64,000 nt of DNA from Prionace glauca (lineage: Eukaryota > Chordata > Chondrichthyes > Carcharhiniformes > Carcharhinidae): assembly GCA_037974335.1 (NCBI GenBank), contig CM075760.1:69059477-69123476 (forward strand). Reading direction: 5' to 3'. The position numbers were made by a program, and so were the translations under genes. A model generated the notes under the pieces. The model searched no databases, was not told the DNA's origin, and worked only from the letters and a program-made list of their open reading frames with translations. Shown here in pieces: positions 20,880 to 31,840 of this stretch (the stretch's first letter is position 1; each line of letters opens with the position of its first letter).

Positions 20880-22900
20880 CAGAACTGCTCAGTTTCACTG
20901 AGCGTAAACAATGTAAAAACAATTGAGGAACACTAAACAATTTCACAAATTTTGAGATGCGATAAGTAATTAATTATCTCGGTATCTAATTTAAAAAAAT
21001 ACTTAGAACGGATAATCTGGTTCCAATTGCATAGAAAAAAAATTAATAATCGGATACAAAAATTTCCAAAAAGGAAATTATTCTGCAAAACTCGTATTCC
21101 AGTAAATGTGAACTTAATCTGGGATATACCGATTAATGCAAAGTATCTTGTTCAACTGAGCACGGCTGTGAAAACAGCAGGTTATCATTGAAATAGCTTC
21201 TGGAATTGTCACAAAATATTTCCAGTCTGGAAAATGTTAATTGTGTGAAATACACAACAGAACTATTAAAGGGGATTATTGCTAAATTATTAATATAAAA
21301 TAATCTGTGGTGAATATGGAGTTAAATTACCGAATAATAATTCTTTGATTTATATTAATTTTACTATTAACCTTGTAAATGAGAAGTTTGTGATTGCAGT
21401 AAAGACTAAGTGTCCGAATGAGCGTTGTAAGTCATGACTCACTTGAATTTGTAAGCGTTATTTAAAATTTATAAAAATGCTGCGATATCTTTTAGGTGTT
21501 CTTTCCCCCCAACCTGCTTGTTTTCTCCCTACATGGATTTTCAAACTCAAAGATTGTTTCTGTTCAACCAGAAAACATCTAAACTCTCAACGGCACCGTT
21601 ATACACTATTTAAACAACACAGAAATAATGCCACAAAGCTAAACCATAGCACAAATTTTAAACATTCACAGTGACTGCACCACAGAATCTCCTCAGCAGA
21701 AACACAACAAAACACATCAATGAGGGAATGAATCCGCTTCACAGAAAAACAGATCAATTATCCATTCAACAGAATCAAATATAACATTGCAAAAAAAACT
21801 TCAATATCGAATCTAGCAAACTAGCTCTTAACCAATTATTAAACTAAACAGAAATCTAGAATAATAGCAATAGCATTGCGAGGAGGTAGAATTTGTCCAA
21901 CAAATTAGCGTTGAAACTTTATCACGTCTTATTCACATTGGGTCATATTTCAAACATATTTAAACATTTGGATGGTAAAAGTTCCAGCCATCAAATGCCA
22001 CCGAGATTAAACATTGCAGATACCCCAAAATCTGAATGCAGTGACAAACTATGTTCTGAATGAGTGGAGTAAGCCGATATCACTAAAGATTTTAAACATA
22101 CAAATACAATAAAGCCTGCTTTATTTCTCCCTGCAGTCATGCATCAAGCAGTTGCGACCCGCAGAATGTTCATATTCAATCACAAAACGTGTAACAGCTC
22201 AGTGTCACTGAGTTCAAACAATGCAGAAACAAAAAATTAATTCACAAATTTTACGTATTTAAAGTCATCCAGATTCATAATCTCCTCACCAGAGGAAAAA
22301 AAAAAGCATCACTGAGAGACTGAACCCCGCTTCATGCGGAAGCAGCTCAATTCTACAAACACTCTCAACAGAATCAAATATAACATTTACAGAAATGTTT
22401 AATATAAATTCCAGCCAATTCGCCCATCACCAAACTAATTCATGTTTCGAATAAGCAGAAATTATTGCACAGCAGCACCAGCATTGTGAGTGAGTGGAAC
22501 ATTTTCACTGGATAAATATAGAAATTTTAGATTGTTTTAAATTTTTGGTCCAAATTTCAAACACTTGTGCAGTAGATGGTACAAACCGCAGCCACTAGAT
22601 GTCACCGAGATTAAACGCTGCAGAAACGCTGAATTGTTTAACAGACATTCGGCTTTCAAAGTAATCCAACCACACAGTAACCTCAACAGATAAACACAAC
22701 ATCCCAACAATTTGGGATTGAATCCCTCAGCAGTACGTATTGTCCAGAAAGAGCAGAATTCTAAAACCCCTTCGCAGCAGAATCACAGGAAACATTGTAA
22801 CAATTCTCAACCGAGAATCCACCAAACTCACATTGATGTTACCACATGGATTATTAGTACAGATAAAAATATAAAACAAAGACACATGTAAACCAGTTAC
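20880..22900. repeat. Diverged tandem repeats just 3' of J
   Basis: Blocks recur: 'tcactgag' with 'aaacaatg' at about 20890 and 22205, then 'agaatcaaatataacatt' at about 21770 and 22370, and 'caccgagattaaac' at about 22000 and 22605. A partial third copy follows at about 22680-22900. The units are about 600 bp. A CTCF-like sequence 'ccactagatgtcac' lies at 22592-22605 and a weaker one at 21988-22001. No gene is present. An intronic control region is possible but not shown. Confidence 0.6.
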
Positions 22901-22922
22901 TCAATAAGTGGATGGTTCTTAC

Positions 22923-22970
22923 CTGTCGTCACCGTCACCATGGTCCCTTGTCCCCAGTAGTCGAAGTAGT
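22923..22970 (-). CDS. IGHJ: IgH J segment, cluster A
   Basis: A 48-nt joining segment. After a 2-nt start it reads YFDYWGQGTMVTVTT and leaves a G at the donor ACAG|GTAAGA (phase 1, matching CH1). WGQG is the conserved J motif. A 23-RSS lies directly upstream. Only one J is seen in the cluster, as is usual in shark heavy-chain clusters. It is intact and unjoined, so the locus is in germline state. Confidence 0.96.
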
Positions 22971-23009
22971 CACAGTGTCACATTCCGTAGGCTGTGTCAT
23001 ACAATAACC
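22971..23009 (-). other. J 5' RSS, 23-bp spacer
   Basis: On the minus strand: nonamer GGTTATTGT (23001-23009), 23-bp spacer, heptamer CACTGTG (22971-22977) abutting J. The heptamer is perfect and the nonamer has one change from GGTTTTTGT. Confidence 0.95.
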
Positions 23010-23333
23010 GTCCCTGCACAAAATAGAGACAAAATCACCATTATTTTAAATATTCACAAACCCAAGGAAAAGCAAAATCAATTAATGTTCATTAAATTAT
23101 AATTGTATTTCTGGATATCATTTGACATTCATAAATGACCTAAAGTTTTATATTTCACAGAGTTACAGGTGAACATGTTGTTGAAAACACACATCGATAA
23201 TTGAGTAATTATCAAGATTTTCCATGTTTATTCTTGTCATGTGGTCAGTGCTGGACATAAATAATACTGTACTGTGATTACAGTTGGAATTTAAAAGTGA
23301 CACTGATCCAGTTTCAGTCAATCAGTGCTGAGG

Positions 23334-23361
23334 GTTTTTTGTATTGACAGTAACTGCTGTG
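23334..23361 (-). other. D2 3' RSS, 12-bp spacer
   Basis: On the minus strand: heptamer CACAGCA (23355-23361), 12-bp spacer, nonamer ACAAAAAAC (23334-23342). The heptamer departs from CACAGTG at the last two bases, and the nonamer is near consensus. It pairs with the 23-RSS of J. Confidence 0.92.
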
Positions 23362-23374
23362 CCATCCCAGTTAT
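23362..23374 (-). other. IGHD2: IgH D2 segment, cluster A
   Basis: A 13-nt diversity segment, ATAACTGGGATGG on the coding strand, flanked on both sides by 12-bp-spacer RSSs. The 12/12 arrangement lets it join a 23-RSS on both sides (V or J) or the 22-RSS of D1. Confidence 0.92.
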
Positions 23375-23402
23375 CACAGTGAGACACAGCATGACAAATA
23401 CT
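23375..23402 (-). other. D2 5' RSS, 12-bp spacer
   Basis: The plus strand shows heptamer CACAGTG (23375-23381), 12-bp spacer and nonamer ACAAATACT (23394-23402). The heptamer is perfect, and the nonamer has two or three changes. It can pair with the 22-RSS of D1 or the 23-RSS of V. Confidence 0.92.
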
Positions 23403-23711
23403 GAGGCGGACTGTTAACTGTAAAATACAGACAGTTAATTTCACTGCTATTTCAAAAGCCTGTTTCCAGCTCGTTAAGGGTGACTCAGTGAGATATTTCA
23501 ATTTTTACTGGTCATGATATTGATAAAGGGGGTTAGAAACTTTTACACTCTCTGTGAACATTCAGCGTGTAAATCAATAACAATAACATTGAAGCATTTT
23601 ACATCTTAAAAAGAAACAAAGCTGTTTCTCAGTATTATTTTGTTGAACCCTCATTTACTTTGGCATTCGGCAATGGCATTGGTCACAAATTTAAGCAACG
23701 TCCTTTTCTGA

Positions 23712-23749
23712 GGTTTTTGTATGAGGATGGCGCTTTTCTCAGCACTGTG
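23712..23749 (-). other. D1 3' RSS, 22-bp spacer
   Basis: The plus strand shows nonamer GGTTTTTGT (23712-23720), 22-bp spacer and heptamer CACTGTG (23743-23749). Both elements match consensus exactly. This is the only two-turn RSS on a D in the cluster. Confidence 0.95.
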
Positions 23750-23764
23750 ACTCCCATAGTATCT
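23750..23764 (-). other. IGHD1: IgH D1 segment, cluster A
   Basis: A 15-nt diversity segment, AGATACTATGGGAGT on the coding strand, between a 12-RSS on the V side and a 22-RSS on the D2 side. One frame gives Tyr-Tyr-Gly, common in D segments. It lies about 350 bp from V and about 310 bp from D2, the close spacing usual in shark clusters. Confidence 0.94.
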
Positions 23765-23792
23765 CACAGTGACACACACCCATACAAAAACT
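23765..23792 (-). other. D1 5' RSS, 12-bp spacer
   Basis: The plus strand shows heptamer CACAGTG (23765-23771), 12-bp spacer and nonamer ACAAAAACT (23784-23792). It is nearly perfect. It pairs with the 23-RSS of V. Confidence 0.95.
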
Positions 23793-24138
23793 GCACTCAC
23801 TCTGTTCAGTACTGCTGTTCAATATTCACTTTAAATGGACCATTAGTTTTGCTCTAATGTAAAATGTAGGCAAATGTTTATACAACACAATCTATCAGAA
23901 ATATTAACAAGAGTAATATATCGTGTGTGGTACTTGCTGAAACTACAATGAATATAAAGTCAGTGAAAAGCTCACCAGTTATATGGGTGAGTTTGGGAAG
24001 ATTTACTGTTAAATGCTTTCTGTGTTACTTTTTTTAAACACGATTATAGTTTGGTTGTGACCAGCCTCGATCATATTGCATTTAAAACAGATACTGACCT
24101 TCAGGTTAAGATGGAAGTTGCGGAATCCCCTCTCGGGC

Positions 24139-24177
24139 TGTTCTTGTCCGGGTGCAGCCCTGGATCCTCTCGCTGTG
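24139..24177 (-). other. VH 3' RSS, 23-bp spacer
   Basis: On the minus strand: heptamer CACAGCG (24171-24177) directly after the last V codon, 23-bp spacer, nonamer ACAAGAACA (24139-24147). The heptamer differs from consensus at position 6 and the nonamer at two positions, so it may be a weaker signal. An open frame reads through it by chance. Confidence 0.94.
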
Positions 24178-24482
24178 GTCTCTTGCACAGTAATAGATGG
24201 CCGTGTCTTCAATCTTCAGGCTCCTCATGTCCAAAGAGAAGATGTTGTTTGAAGTGTCTTTGGACGCAGTAAACCGACCCTTAATTGATGGGGCGTAGTT
24301 GTTGTTGGATGAACTATAGTAGCTAACCAGCCACTCCAGGCCCTGTCCGGGAACCTGTCGGATCCAACCCATCCAGGTATTGCTAAGATCGAACCCGCTG
24401 GTTTTACAGGTCAGTTTCAGGGAGCCTCCGGGAGCCTCGGTCGCTGCCCCTGGCTGGGTCAACACAACATCCGACTGGACAC
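24178..24482 (-). CDS. IGHV: IgM VH exon, cluster A
   Basis: Heavy-chain variable exon, 305 nt, entered at phase 1 from acceptor 'ttttacag'. It adds the end of the signal peptide (VQS) and 98 mature residues starting [20 protein letters not shown]. Hallmarks are FR1 Cys in [10 protein letters not shown]2 [15 protein letters not shown]3 [12 protein letters not shown] and [14 protein letters not shown]1 and CDR2 are SNTWMG-like and YYSSSNNNY. It ends exactly at the RSS heptamer, so V is not joined to D in the germline. No stop or frameshift is present. The AGY-rich serines in CDR2 are the usual substrate for AID. Confidence 0.97.
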
Positions 24483-24615
24483 CTGTAAAAATAGATCAAA
24501 AACACCGGGGGTTAATCTTAGTGAAATGATTGCTGACTCTGGAACATTCCAGAGAGAGACTAACACTGAGACAGTAACAGTGAGAAACTTGAACAATAAT
24601 AAAAAAAATACTCAC

Positions 24616-24661
24616 CAGATAAGAAAGTCAGCAACAAACTGAGAGAAATGGCCGACCTCAT
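24616..24661 (-). CDS. IGHV: IgM VH leader exon, cluster A
   Basis: The start codon (24659-24661) opens a 46-nt exon reading MRSAISLSLLLTFLS with donor CTG|GTGAGT, phase 1. Joined to the V exon it completes a signal peptide ending GVQS before the mature DVVLTQ. The leader intron is 133 bp, a normal size. The ATG is the first in a suitable position below the TATA box. Confidence 0.96.
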
Positions 24662-24748
24662 CTTTCTGGTGATTTGGGGGAAATGGTTGTGTCAGGAACT
24701 CAGTGAACAAACCAGCTCCCGGACTGTTGGATTCCGGTCCCAGTGAGC

Positions 24749-24778
24749 GGTATTTAAATACCCGGCAGAAGGGGGCGG
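24749..24778 (-). promoter_or_regulatory. VH promoter: palindromic TATA and GC box
   Basis: GGTATTTAAATACC at 24749-24762 is a perfect 14-bp palindrome holding a TATA-like core, about 90 bp upstream of the leader ATG. A GC box (gggggcgg on the plus strand, 24771-24778) lies just upstream. I found no octamer ATGCAAAT in either orientation within about 200 bp, although it is a standard element of tetrapod VH promoters. Confidence 0.75.
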
Positions 24779-24835
24779 CTTTCCAGGCGCCGCCTGTTGA
24801 TCCACGTCCCACCTTCCACACCCCCAACAGAATGG

Positions 24836-26790
24836 ACTCGGAGATTTACAATAGATTAATATTAAAATGGGCATTTTATCTGTATCCGGATATTTGTTTG
24901 GCTGAAATGTTCATTGTATTGTCCCCATTATTTCTGATGGTGATGTTACAGTTCATCATTTATTTATTTAAATAAGTAATTCCATTGTAAAAATGGTGAT
25001 TTTATTACCACACCCCCAACAAGAAAATAAATCTAAAAATGATGAAATGACATTTTGGAACATTAGACAATTTTGCAACAACTCCGTGTCTCTGCCACAT
25101 TACAATAATAAAGCACAATTTATCAGAAGAAATACCATCGATTTCTGTAACTCAATGTGTAGGATATACAAAGTGATTCTATTTACAGTGTGGATGGCTA
25201 TCGCTGTACAAATTGGGTTTGGAGATGAGAAGAAACTCTCACACAATACAATGTTTCTCCTTATATTTGTCAAACTGCCCCAATCTCGAAGACAGGCCTT
25301 TGAAAATAATGAGAATCCCAACCTCCTGATAATTAAATAGTGAGTTGACAGAGAAACATAAAATTAAATTGATTTTTGACGGAGAAGTTAATGAATCGGA
25401 ACGGACACTGAGATCATTAAAGTTCTCCTTCAGCATCCAGGTCATTGCAACTCACTCTATTGGCCACCGGCTGTCTAACATACACTGGTATTGGGAATAC
25501 AGGATATCAGAGCTTTGCGGCACATTGCACAATATCACAAGAATAAATGTTTTATCTTCCATTGAATCAGGTTATGAACTGATCATTTCTCCACTCATTG
25601 GCAGCTATGAGAGGAACTCTTCAATAACAGAAATTAGATTATACCGTACAATAGAACACGGTGCTAATCAGGTACAAGACACGCTGCTGTTTCAATGTGA
25701 TACAGAAATTTCAGAATATTCCAGGAATCCCCGGTGTTCATCTCAGTTTTATGATGTTGTTTTAATATTATTTCATGTCATTTCACCGATTTTACTTCAC
25801 TGGGGAACTGGGCCCATCAACATCTCTCTCTCTCATTTCATGAACTGATTAATAAACAGACTTTAATTATTGGAATGAAATTTACTCGGAAACTATACAA
25901 ATGAAAAAGATCATCCGGTCACTTTATTGTTTGACATAATATTTACTCAGGTAATGAACAGGACACTGAATGAAAATATTTGATTAGAATGATTGCGATT
26001 TAAATTGTGGGAATTAAACATTTACTGTTTAAATGTCTGAATCCCATGTTGTCCATTGAGCTTCACGCTAATCTGTCCCACACTGTATTTGGCAGCAATC
26101 CAGGCTGGTGTCAAATGCTCAAAGTTATTGACAGGAAAAATCTGGGGCTGTTTGTGCAATAGATCAAAGATCAGTTTCATCAGCACTGACCGCTTAGCTC
26201 CAAGCCAACTTAAAACCCTGCATGTTGTCAGTAAGGTCTATTTATAAACAAATCTACCCAGCAACAGTACTGGAGGCACTTGAATTTTTGGAAGTTATAA
26301 ATCTAGATGATGTTTCCCCATCTCTAAAGAAAGGATTATTTTCCACCTTCTCTGGCACCCAATTAACAACAATGATGATTTTTCCAACACATCAGGATAT
26401 TGTGATGGACGGACAGAAATAATCACAGGCAGACTGAAAAATGGCTCAGAGAGATGATACATGCTGTTATATTTGAGCATGCACATTTATATTTTATCTC
26501 CTTTTATCTTTCCATGGGATGTTTGTTTGGAAAGACCAACACTCTTTGCCTGTCCCAAATTCCTTTAAATTGACTGGTTTTCTTGGACACTTCTGTAGAT
26601 ATTAAAGAGTCAGCTATTTGGCTTTCAGTCTGCAGTTATATCCTTGTGAGACAATGTAGGGATGGCAGATTTCCTCCATTGGGGAATCAGAGCGGTTCCA
26701 ATGATCGCAATTACTATCCATTCCAGATTTATCAATAGAATTCAAAATCTACCTGCGGGAAGGGTCCGACTTAAATCCCTGTCCTCACAT
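24836..26790. repeat. V-region 5' flank, parent of an older duplication
   Basis: This flank matches 33390-35835 in order: 'attggccaccggctgt' against 'attggccaccagctgt', 'cacattgcacaatatcacaa' against 'catattgcacaatatcacaa', and 'tatttataaacaaatct' in both. Similarity is roughly three quarters to four fifths by eye. A 167-codon plus-strand frame at 25345-25848 falls here but is broken in the other copy, so I do not call it a gene. Confidence 0.8.
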
Positions 26791-26799
26791 CATTGCCCT

Positions 26800-27730
26800 G
26801 GGCCTCTGGATCACTGGATCAATTAAAATAATTGATGCCACCATCTACAGAAACAATAAATGTATGACTGTGTTGACACAGGAATGAATGACATTTGAAT
26901 GACTGATGGATGAATGATTGTTGGATGCCTGAATATTTTGATTGAGGAATTAATGAATGGATTGGTGGATTCATTGATAAATGGGACTGAATGATGCTGT
27001 TCTACATTTCCATATTTGTGTTTGACTACTTCATAAATTGAAACAACTCCTTTATTCAATGTGTGTCCATCAATCCTTCCAGAGTGTCTGGGTGAAATAC
27101 ATTCCGAGTTTCTCGGGAGTTAGCAAGCTGATCCTCTTGAAGAGTAGGGGGAGATTTTCCTGCAGTTCGGAACGGTTCATTTCTCTGCTGATGCTGAATC
27201 TTCAAATCCAGGACAGAAAGAGAGAGCGTGATTTGGTTGAGCAGAAATGATTGTACTATATAAAATACTGCTTCTTTCATATACAACAAATCAATCAACA
27301 TACCCTCACCCAAATTAGTGAAGACAACAGGGTGAAAAGTAAATAAAGTAGCAACAGATATATTTGTGAAACTCACTGGAAAACTACAAGTGTAATATTA
27401 TTTCCCAAAACAGTGTAATAATGATTCGGAATTTAAAGATTCAGTAACTTCACATGAAGTGCCGGTTGTTCCATTTATATCATCACTTTGAAAACCATCA
27501 CACACTCTAGCTATGTCCCAGGACTTTCTGTGTGATGAGGAGGTGATGACTTGTCAATGAAGCGCAGAGGCTGCTGGTTAGCTGTTCATATCCTCGGTCT
27601 GAATTAATTCCATTCCCCACTTAATTCTGGGACAGATTTTATTCCTTGGTGTCAAAAAGCCAATGTGTTGTCAATAAAGTTTAATATCAATAAATTATAC
27701 GAAGCAAAGTACAGTTATATATTAAATAAA
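26800..27730. other. AT-rich intergenic DNA, nothing recognised
   Basis: No gene, RNA or named repeat was recognised. There is a short stretch of 'aatgaatg'-like simple sequence near 26880-26985. Confidence 0.5.
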
Positions 27731-27734
27731 ATGA

Positions 27735-28260
27735 AATGCCGAAAATAAACAGAAAATACTGGAGAATCTCAGTAACATCTGTGGAGACAGAATAGAGCCT
27801 TTGTTTCACATCTGGGTGACCCTTCGGCAGAGTATCCCTGCTGCTTTGGAGAGATCATCATTGCTTCCTACAACGTGTTAGAAAAGCTGCATAAATTTCC
27901 TGTGAGATGGGAATAACAGAAATAATAGATACTATTTCGAGACACTCACAAGCTGCATCAATTCACAGATATCAGAAATATCAGAACAAACAGATCCCAA
28001 ATATCAGAACAAACTTCTTCATCCTAAACTAATCAACATCCCAATCACAGACTATATTCTCAAAAAAAACCTAATCCCTGTCCACCCACATCATTTCTCA
28101 ATGTCATCATCCTCTTCAATTTCTTCCAAAAAAACCCACACTGACTCGAAACGTTGGCTCTATTCTCTCTCCACAGATGCTGTCAGACCCGTTGAGATTT
28201 TCCAGCATTCATTATTTTTGTTTCAGTTTCCAGAATCTGCAGTATTTTGCTTGTATCAAA
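27735..28260. repeat. Dispersed repeat as an inverted pair
   Basis: The left arm (about 27740-27855) has 'acagaaaatactggagaatc' and the right arm (about 28145-28260) has its reverse complement type, 'gagattttccagcattc', after 'ctctccacagatgctgtcag'. The repeat is one of the commonest in shark DNA. Another copy lies inside the V pseudogene (32538-32688). I cannot assign its class. Confidence 0.65.
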
Positions 28261-28339
28261 CTGATGAACATAATTGGTGAACTAATTGTTTATCTGTATG
28301 AGTTGATGATAACTGGGAAATTGGAACAACCTCGCCTGA

Positions 28340-28540
28340 AAATTCCTCTCCAAGACACTCACAAACCTCACTTGGACCACTCCTTTTCTTATGCTGCGTC
28401 GGAGTCTAGGAACACCCTCCCTAAGAGCACTGTTGGTGTACCTACATTGCAGGTTCTGCAGCAATTGAATAAGGCGGTTCACCACCAGCTCCCCGAATGC
28501 AATTAGCAATGGGGAATAAATGGGGGCCTAGACAACGTCG
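28340..28540 (+). mobile_element. Degenerate LINE 3' end
   Basis: Plus-strand remnant with 'ggagtctaggaacaccctcc', 'gcactgttggtgtacctaca' and 'ggggaataaatggggg', matching the 3' region of the LINE family at 36660-37260. The ORF is absent. Confidence 0.65.
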
Positions 28541-28559
28541 CTTTCCTATCATAGAGTAA

Positions 28560-29390
28560 TTTTAAATATATTCCTCATTATATATGAATGAGATCTGGTG
28601 AATGAAATTATTAAATTGCAAATGGATGGTAATTCGTGAAAATAATTATTATCTTTTTGGACTTTTTTTTATATTCTCCTTATTCGGTCCAGTGTCAGTA
28701 ATTACTCAGCACTGTCTCAGTTCATGTCTAAGAAGCTCCTATAACAGTAAAACCGTGCGAGATACTGTCTCAGTTTTATTTTCCTTGACACTGTTATTTT
28801 TAAAAATGTTTCTTTCACGGAATTTGGCATTTGACCATCCCCACATGGCACTCGGCACTAACTCATTACTATTTTCTTGAAGCAGGCCCCTGTTTATATT
28901 AAAATACAGCCTGGCTCTGTTAATACTCTGCTAGACGAGAGCTCAGTTTACATTGCACACGGCATTCTCTCTGGTTATGTAATATTTGATACACACCCTG
29001 TGTATATATTTCACTGTGGCAATTTTGTTCCTGCACTTAACTATGCCTCTCTTTGAATTATGTTTGTTTTACTCCACGGTTTTGTGAGATGAAGAGATAA
29101 TATGTTGGAATAAATAGATTGTTATTAGGCAAGATCCAGAAACGGGCAGTATTGGATCTCCAGTATTTTATTGTGCTGTAATTTTCTTTGTTTTTTTGTT
29201 CTTCATTGACAGTGAATGCTACACAGGACTTGATATCCACTTTCACTGCAGCCAGCAGAAGTAGATTTCAGATTTCTTTTCCAGTGTCCAAAACATCACA
29301 CGGTTTGCCCTTGCAGAAGGATGCAGAGAATTGTGTTCTCCCAGCCACTTTAATCATTACTGGCATTGACCAGTGCAGTAAAAACTGAGT
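28560..29390. other. Intergenic DNA, nothing recognised
   Basis: AT-rich sequence with no gene, RNA or repeat that I can name. Confidence 0.45.
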
Positions 29391-29394
29391 AAAA

Positions 29395-29620
29395 ACTAAT
29401 ACAATATAAACGCGGATATGGACAATTGCAGAAATAAGATTGCATCGACTTTGATACAAACAGAGAGAGATCTAAATTAATATAAACAGAGATAATGTCT
29501 AGTTTAATATAAACAGAAACATGGTGACATATAATATAAGCAGGGACAGCGTCTAATTTAGTACAGACAGATAATGTATCCAATTTACTATGTGCAAAGA
29601 CAGACAACATAACATTCTAC
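29395..29620 (-). repeat. Degenerate tandem repeat of about 40 bp
   Basis: Variants of 'taatataaacagagataatg' and 'gtctagtttaatataaacag' recur about every 40 bp. Read on the minus strand this is the same vocabulary as the 48.9-50.9 kb repeats ('catctctgtttatattac'). Confidence 0.6.
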
Positions 29621-29699
29621 ATGCAAGGTAGAAAGAGTTAGGGTCCAGTGGAAAATAAACGAAGGCATGGCTCATAATACGAACTGACACAGGGTAAAT

Positions 29700-29780
29700 T
29701 TACTGTAATAGCGGGGCAGGCTCGAAGGGCCAGATGGCCTAGTCCTGCTCCTATTTCTTATGTTTCTTATGTTCTTATAT
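29700..29780 (+). mobile_element. CR1-like LINE 3' terminus
   Basis: The sequence 'gggccagatggcctagtcct' followed by 'cttatgttcttat' is the reverse of the 3' tail found at 37.6 and 2.9 kb. Only the terminus remains. Confidence 0.7.
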
Positions 29781-30524
29781 TGGTTCAATCCCCATGAAAT
29801 TTGTAAAGACGGCCGACTCTCCCATCAAAATCTTACAGGACAGGAGTAACATGGGGTTCGCTGCAGGATGCAAAGTCCCCTCTGTACTGGCAAATTAATA
29901 ACTCCTAAATCAGGAATAGCATGAGTGAGATGCAAAGAGAATCTCCCTCGAAACTATCCAATTCAAACGTTCTTACAACATTGTACTGTCTATAAACAGA
30001 GTGAAACTCCGTCTATAAATCTGTTCAAACAAAATTAAGGCAGAAAGAGCATGGACACTCTTCTATGTAAAAACTCTCCTGCACTCTTCCTTCAGAGATC
30101 CAGGAGGCAGGTTTAAATTAGTGTTAGGTAGTGTTAGCCGTCCACACAGTTCCACAAAACACACCCAGGCTAGGTACAGCAGAGATTCGATATGGATTAA
30201 ATCTTCCCTGACAAAGATATATCAACCATTCATAAACCAGGAACAATGAGTTCAGACGCAGAGTAAATATTCCTCTATTCTGTCCAGTCAAATACTCCAA
30301 GGACAGGTGCAACGCCGGCTAAATATAGGGAAAGATTCCACATTGAATCCTTATCACCAGGTGGAACCGAGGTTAGGTGCAGAAGAAAATGTTTCAAGCA
30401 TTTCAAGATCATTGATTTCTCAAGAGATCTTTTAGAGTAAATCTCATTCCAATTTATTGAATTATATTCTTTTAGAAACCTGTACCTGTGGCTGAGAGAA
30501 TACATTGGGCAAACATTGATTTTA

Positions 30525-30600
30525 TCGAGCCCGGGGCAGGCTCGAGGGGCTAGATGGCCGACTCCTGCTCCCATTTCTTACGTTCTTATGTTCTTTTGCT
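30525..30600 (+). mobile_element. CR1-like LINE 3' terminus
   Basis: A second short plus-strand terminus: 'ggggctagatggccgactcc' and 'cttacgttcttatgttct'. Confidence 0.7.
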
Positions 30601-30609
30601 GTGGAGTGA

Positions 30610-31360
30610 AGACGATGAACCATCGTGGAGAGACAAGACGCAGAACCAGACAGGAGAAAGACAGAGAAAGAGATGAAACACAGGAGATGTTCTGTGTTTT
30701 CTGTGTCATTACATTTCGGGATCAGAGGGATTATTTCCTAATTCAGAACATAGATATCATCATGATATTTTTCCTCACATAACTGATGAATAAATATTGT
30801 TGAAAAACAACCATTACTGAAATCCGTTGATTGATTTGCATGGTTCTCTCTATTTCTGTGCTGTGTTGGTGGGGAAATATTTGTTGTGTTTTTGTCAGTC
30901 AACAATCTCATTTGGAATTGCTATTCTTGTATTTATTTACATAAATACCTCACTGTTTACAATGAAATGTTCATGACAGAAAAACCAGATAAACCGTCAC
31001 TTATTGATCAGTTTCAACTCAAAATAGCGAATTATTTTAAGAATTTTAACAGTTGGTTCAATATGAATAAAACGTTTTGAACATTCATAACTCCGGCTTG
31101 TACTTAACTAAAATAAAATAAGACATTTCATTTCAGAATTAGTTCTGAAAGTTCTGATGTCACAATTAATAAAGTATCTGTGAACAGGCTGATATTCTAC
31201 TGAATGTTAATCTGATTGAGGATTTAATCTGTTTAAACTAGACAAGTTAAATAAAAAAAACAGATCTGATGTCTGAAATATTCCTCCACAAATAGTGATC
31301 ACACTCACACGAGGGAAGAATAAAAAATGTGGTTATCACGAAGAGATACAATTATTTTTG
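30610..31360. other. Intergenic DNA, nothing recognised
   Basis: No gene, RNA or repeat recognised. Short frames are not supported. Confidence 0.45.
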
Positions 31361-31374
31361 CTCCCTCACAGGCG

Positions 31375-31840
31375 ACAGGGAAGCGGGTTCGATTCTAACA
31401 TTGGGTGACTGTGTGTGGTTTTCACATTCTATCCATATCCATGTGAGTTTCCTCCGAGTGCTCCAGTTTCCTTCCACAGTCCCAGGATGTGCAGGTTAGG
31501 TGGATTGGCTGTGATAAATTGCCCCTTAGCGCCCAATGATGTGCAAATTAGAATCATAGAATCCCTACAGTGCAGAAGTAGAGCATTTGGTTCATCAAGT
31601 CTGCTATCCGGCAGAGCATCCTTCCCAGGCCCAATGTAAATTGTCTATGCTAAATTTCCTGTTAGTGTCCAATAATGTGTAGGTTCGGGGGATTAGCCTG
31701 TGAATATGTGTGGTTGCCTGGATCGGATGAAAGCTTGCCTAGGTAGGATGCTGTGCTGGAGAGCCCGCTGCAGAGTTATTGGACCGAATGACCATGTTGA
31801 ACTGTAGGGATTCTATGATTTTATGCTTCTATGATCAGGC
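31375..31840 (+). mobile_element. Composite tRNA-derived SINE
   Basis: SINE body words occur twice in one run. The first part (31440-31545) is interrupted by a reverse-type fragment 'cctacagtgcagaagtagag' at about 31565, and the body then resumes and ends 'gtagggattctatgatttta'. It is best read as a SINE broken by another SINE fragment. Confidence 0.65.

Noticed and set aside
24106-24465. 119-codon frame suggesting a germline-joined V with a long CDR3
   Set aside because: The codons after CARD are the heptamer, 23-bp spacer and nonamer of the V RSS. The V is unjoined, and D and J follow separately.
25345-25848. 167-codon plus-strand open frame in the V 5' flank
   Set aside because: No recognisable domain, composition like random AT-rich DNA, and the duplicate at 34.4-34.8 kb does not keep the frame.
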